This document shows, piece after piece, positions 61,697 through 64,000 of a stretch of 64,000 nucleotides of DNA. The stretch is from contig DATLNC010000081.1 in NCBI GenBank assembly GCA_035536935.1, positions 55,637 to 119,636 of the forward strand, read 5' to 3'. A program made the position numbers and the translations under genes. Each line of letters opens with the position of its first letter. Positions within the stretch are counted from its first letter, which is position 1. Origin of the DNA: DATMER01 sp035536935 (GTDB taxonomy: Bacteria; Acidobacteriota; Thermoanaerobaculia; Multivoradales; UBA5704). The notes beneath the pieces are model-generated. The model worked only from the letters and a program-made list of their open reading frames with translations. It had not been told where the DNA came from and did no database searches.

Positions 61697-62217
61697 ACTA
61701 TCTCGCCCATCTCGATTGTCACGTGTACTTCGATTCGACCCGCCATCCCGTGCCCCCGGTGGCGTGCGGCGACCGGGTCGATCTTTCGGCCGACCCCGAG
61801 GCGGGGGACCGGCTGCTGAAGCTCGGCATCTCGCCGCGCGCCGATCTGCCGGCCGTGCTCCTCACCGAGCCCGGCGGCAAGATCCGCATCGTGGGCCTGC
61901 GGCTCTCTCCGGACGAGACCGCGATCCTCGCGACGGGCGGCGGCGTGCCGGCCTCGCGCGTGCTCGTCTACAGCTCGTCGTGGTGCGGCGACTGCCGGCG
62001 CACCAAGCGCGTCCTGGAAGAGGCGGGCGCCTCGTTCGAGGAGGTCGACGTCGACCGCGACGCGCAGGCCGAGGCCACGATCCTGGAGCGCAGCGGCGGC
62101 CGCCGCGTCGTGCCCACCCTCAAATTCGACGACCGCGTGTGGGCCTTCAACCCCGACCCGCCCCTTTTGCGGCGTCTGTTGAACGGCATCGTCCAGCGAG
62201 GAGAAACCGTTTCATGA
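61693..62217 (+). CDS. glutaredoxin-like protein with N-terminal extension
   Basis: A protein of 174 residues. The last ~85 residues are a glutaredoxin/thioredoxin fold with active site SSSWCGDCRRTKRVL and the cis-Pro segment RRVVPTLKFDDRVW. The first ~85 (MNYLAHLDCHVYFDSTRHPV ... KIRIVGLRLSPDET) are not recognised. It overlaps the SDR by ATGA and the EtfB start by ATGA, so all four genes are translated together. A redox link to ETF is plausible. Confidence 0.85.
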   Translation: MNYLAHLDCHVYFDSTRHPVPPVACGDRVDLSADPEAGDRLLKLGISPRADLPAVLLTEPGGKIRIVGLRLSPDETAILATGGGVPASRVLVYSSSWCGDCRRTKRVLEEAGASFEEVDVDRDAQAEATILERSGGRRVVPTLKFDDRVWAFNPDPPLLRRLLNGIVQRGETVS

Positions 62218-63008
62218 GGATAGCGGTGTGCATCAAGCAGGTTCCCAATACCGAGGCCCGGCTGCGCGTGAGCCGCGACGGCAAGTGGGTGGAGGAGGAG
62301 GACCTGCCCTTCGTCACCAACGAGAGCGATCTCTACGCCTTGGAGGAGGGCCTCTCCCTGGCCGAGAAGACCGGCGGCGAGGTCGTGGTCTTCAGCCTCG
62401 GGCCCGAGCGGGTCAAGGAGGCTCTGCGGAAAGCCCTCGCCGTGGGCGCGGCGCGCGCCGTCCATCTGAATGACGCGGCTTTCACGGGCGGCGACGCCCT
62501 GGCGACCGGCCGCGCCCTCGCTGCCGCGCTCGGCCGCGAATCGTTCGACCTGGTGCTCACCGGCTCGCAGTCGGACGACGTGCGCTGGGGCGGCACCGGC
62601 TCGGTGATCGCGGGCCATCTCGGCTGGCCGCATGTCTGGCTGGTGATGGGTGTCGAGCTCGAGGAAGGCAGCCCAAGCCTGAAAGTCACGCGCGAGATGG
62701 AGAGCGGGGTCAACGAGATCTCGCGCATCGCGCTGCCTGCCGTGCTGGAGATCCAGGCCGGCATCAACCATCCGCGGTACGCCTCCCTCAAAGGGATCAT
62801 GGCCGCCAAGAAGAAGGAGATCGCCAACATCGCGCCGGCCGATCTCGGGCTCAATGCGGATCAGATCGGCGCGGCGGGCTCGCGCATCGAGATCGTCTCG
62901 GTCGCCTTCCCGGAGAGCGGGACGGGCGCGCAGATGATCGAGGGCACGCCCGAGGCCGCGGCGAAGACGCTGGTGAACAAGCTCCGCACGGAAGCGAGGG
63001 TGCTCTGA
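62214..63008 (+). CDS. etfB: electron transfer flavoprotein, beta subunit
   Basis: A protein of 264 residues. The family is clear: MRIAVCIKQVPNTEARLRV, NESDLYALEEGLSLAEK, SLGPERVKEALRKALAVGAA, LVLTGSQSDDVRWGGTGSVI, and the AMP-binding stretch. With the alpha subunit it carries electrons from acyl-CoA or other dehydrogenases to the quinone pool. It overlaps the alpha gene by one base (TGATG) . Confidence 0.97.
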   Translation: MRIAVCIKQVPNTEARLRVSRDGKWVEEEDLPFVTNESDLYALEEGLSLAEKTGGEVVVFSLGPERVKEALRKALAVGAARAVHLNDAAFTGGDALATGRALAAALGRESFDLVLTGSQSDDVRWGGTGSVIAGHLGWPHVWLVMGVELEEGSPSLKVTREMESGVNEISRIALPAVLEIQAGINHPRYASLKGIMAAKKKEIANIAPADLGLNADQIGAAGSRIEIVSVAFPESGTGAQMIEGTPEAAAKTLVNKLRTEARVL

Positions 63009-64000
63009 TGGCCAAGGTCTGGGTGGTCCTGCAACTCCGCGAGGGGGGACAGCTCCCCCGTATTTCCTGGGAGGCCCTCGGCGCCGCCCAGAAGCTGGCG
63101 CAGACGCTCGGCGGGAAGGCTGAAGCGGTGCTGCTCGGCGATGCCATCGGGCTCGCCGCGGCCGAGGTCGCCAAGAACGATCTGGCCGCGGTGCATGTGG
63201 CAGAGCACGAGGCTCTGCGCAGCTACACTCCGGGCGCGTACCTGGGGGCCCTGGTGCCCGCGATCCAGGCCGCGAAGCCGGATTACGTGGTCTTCCCTCA
63301 TACCTATCAGGCGGTGGATTACGTCCCCCGTCTCGCCCAGGCCGTCAACGCCGGGCTGATCACCGATGCCACGGGCTTCGAATCCGCGGACGGTGGATTG
63401 CTGTGGAAGCGTCCCGTGCTCGGCGGCAAGCTCCAGGCCCGCGTGCGGGTCAAGGGCGAGGGCACGGTCTTCGTCACCGTCCAGGCCGGCGCCTTCCAGG
63501 CGGATGCCGTCGTAAAAGGCGGCGAGGCCCAGGTCAAGCCGCTGGACGCGGACCTCTCCGGGATCAAGCCGGACCGCGAGGTCCTCGGCTACGAGGAGGT
63601 CGGCGGCGACCAGGTGGACCTGACCAAGGCGGACGTGATCCTGGCCGTGGGCCGCGGAGTCGGCGGCGCGGACAAGATGGGGGTGATCAACGATCTCGCC
63701 CAGGCGCTCGGCGCCGAGATCGGCGCCAGCCGGCCGGTGATCGACAACGGCTGGCTGCCGCGCGACCGGCAGATCGGCTCCTCGGGGCAGACCGTGGCGC
63801 CGAAGCTCTACGTCGCCGCCGGTATCTCGGGCGCGATCCAGCACCTGGTCGGCATGAAGGCCTCGACCGTGATCGTGGCCATCAACAAGGACCCGGGAGC
63901 GCCGATCTTCAACGTCGCGCACTACGGCATCGTCGGCGATCTGCACGAGGTGCTGCCGGCGCTGACCGAGGCGGTCAAGGCGGCGATGGGGTACGAGGAC
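63008..64000 (+). CDS. etfA: electron transfer flavoprotein, alpha subunit (3' end outside window)
   Basis: 331 codons are present and the frame is open at the window edge, so the gene is partial but close to complete (typical length 310-330). The C-terminal FAD-binding domain is seen: AVGRGVGGADKMGVINDLAQ, RPVIDNGWLPRDRQIGSSGQ, YVAAGISGAIQHLVGMKAST and INKDPGAPIFNVAHYGIVGD. It forms the heterodimer with EtfB. Confidence 0.97.
   Translation, partial: MAKVWVVLQLREGGQLPRISWEALGAAQKLAQTLGGKAEAVLLGDAIGLAAAEVAKNDLAAVHVAEHEALRSYTPGAYLGALVPAIQAAKPDYVVFPHTYQAVDYVPRLAQAVNAGLITDATGFESADGGLLWKRPVLGGKLQARVRVKGEGTVFVTVQAGAFQADAVVKGGEAQVKPLDADLSGIKPDREVLGYEEVGGDQVDLTKADVILAVGRGVGGADKMGVINDLAQALGAEIGASRPVIDNGWLPRDRQIGSSGQTVAPKLYVAAGISGAIQHLVGMKASTVIVAINKDPGAPIFNVAHYGIVGDLHEVLPALTEAVKAAMGYED

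Overview
The window is high-GC, densely coded bacterial DNA. Gene content points to an Acidobacteriota-like organism, for example a soil Thermoanaerobaculia or Vicinamibacteria relative. It has a MacB/FtsX-type 'orphan' permease with two membrane blocks (30376-32781), a giant Ser/Thr kinase with ATPase and TPR regions, a sortilin-like BNR protein, secreted dipeptidases and prolyl-oligopeptidase-like enzymes, a TonB receptor, and LpxC (so a Gram-negative outer membrane). The taxonomic assignment is inference: there is no rRNA, tRNA or universal marker here. No CRISPR, prophage or intact insertion sequence was seen.

Layout. 0-4 kb: GNAT acetyltransferase, DUF3179 membrane protein, then a coupled pair of an MpaB/rubber-oxygenase-like protein and a Pyr4-like integral-membrane terpene cyclase homologue. 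4-13.3 kb: kinase/AAA/TPR regulator, DinB-like and YaeQ proteins, secreted and membrane proteins of unknown role, and a BaiN/HI0933 flavoprotein. 13.3-16 kb: two long intergenic arrays of diverged repeats with a 21-bp period, a lower-GC membrane gene between copies of a 30-bp repeat, and a palindromic REP-like element. 16-18 kb: a MerT-like gene followed by a thioredoxin-like lipoprotein gene whose reading frame is complete only if an in-frame TGA is read as selenocysteine (UGGC motif), then a secreted protein with a 10-Cys tail. 18-24 kb: a five-gene cassette: solute-binding/OmpA fusion, ABC permease, ABC ATPase, coiled-coil membrane protein, and a second protein with the same N-terminal anchor as the first.

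24-43 kb: YfhO-like membrane protein, EEP phosphatase with a non-standard start codon, SDR, sugar-dehydrogenase-like protein, permease, M19 and M20 peptidases, BNR protein, YhbY, zinc-ribbon protein, a third 21-bp array, an FlbD-like small protein, LpxC fused to a response-regulator receiver, and a Tat-exported cupin. 43-45.7 kb: a leftward four-gene operon behind a strong promoter flanked by two near-identical palindromic operators. 45.9-47.4 kb: a rhombotarget lipoprotein and rhombosortase pair behind a sigma-54-like promoter, followed by a fourth, AT-rich 21-bp array. 47.6-64 kb: EF-hand protein, TonB receptor, methyltransferases, FAD-linked oxidase, YebC/YeeN regulator, AraC regulator, S9 peptidase, and an SDR-glutaredoxin-EtfB-EtfA operon that runs off the end.

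The points most worth follow-up are the candidate selenoprotein beside MerT, the four unrelated-sequence arrays that share an exact 21-bp period, the receiver-LpxC fusion, the terpene-cyclase/oxygenase pair, and the five-gene ABC/OmpA cassette.
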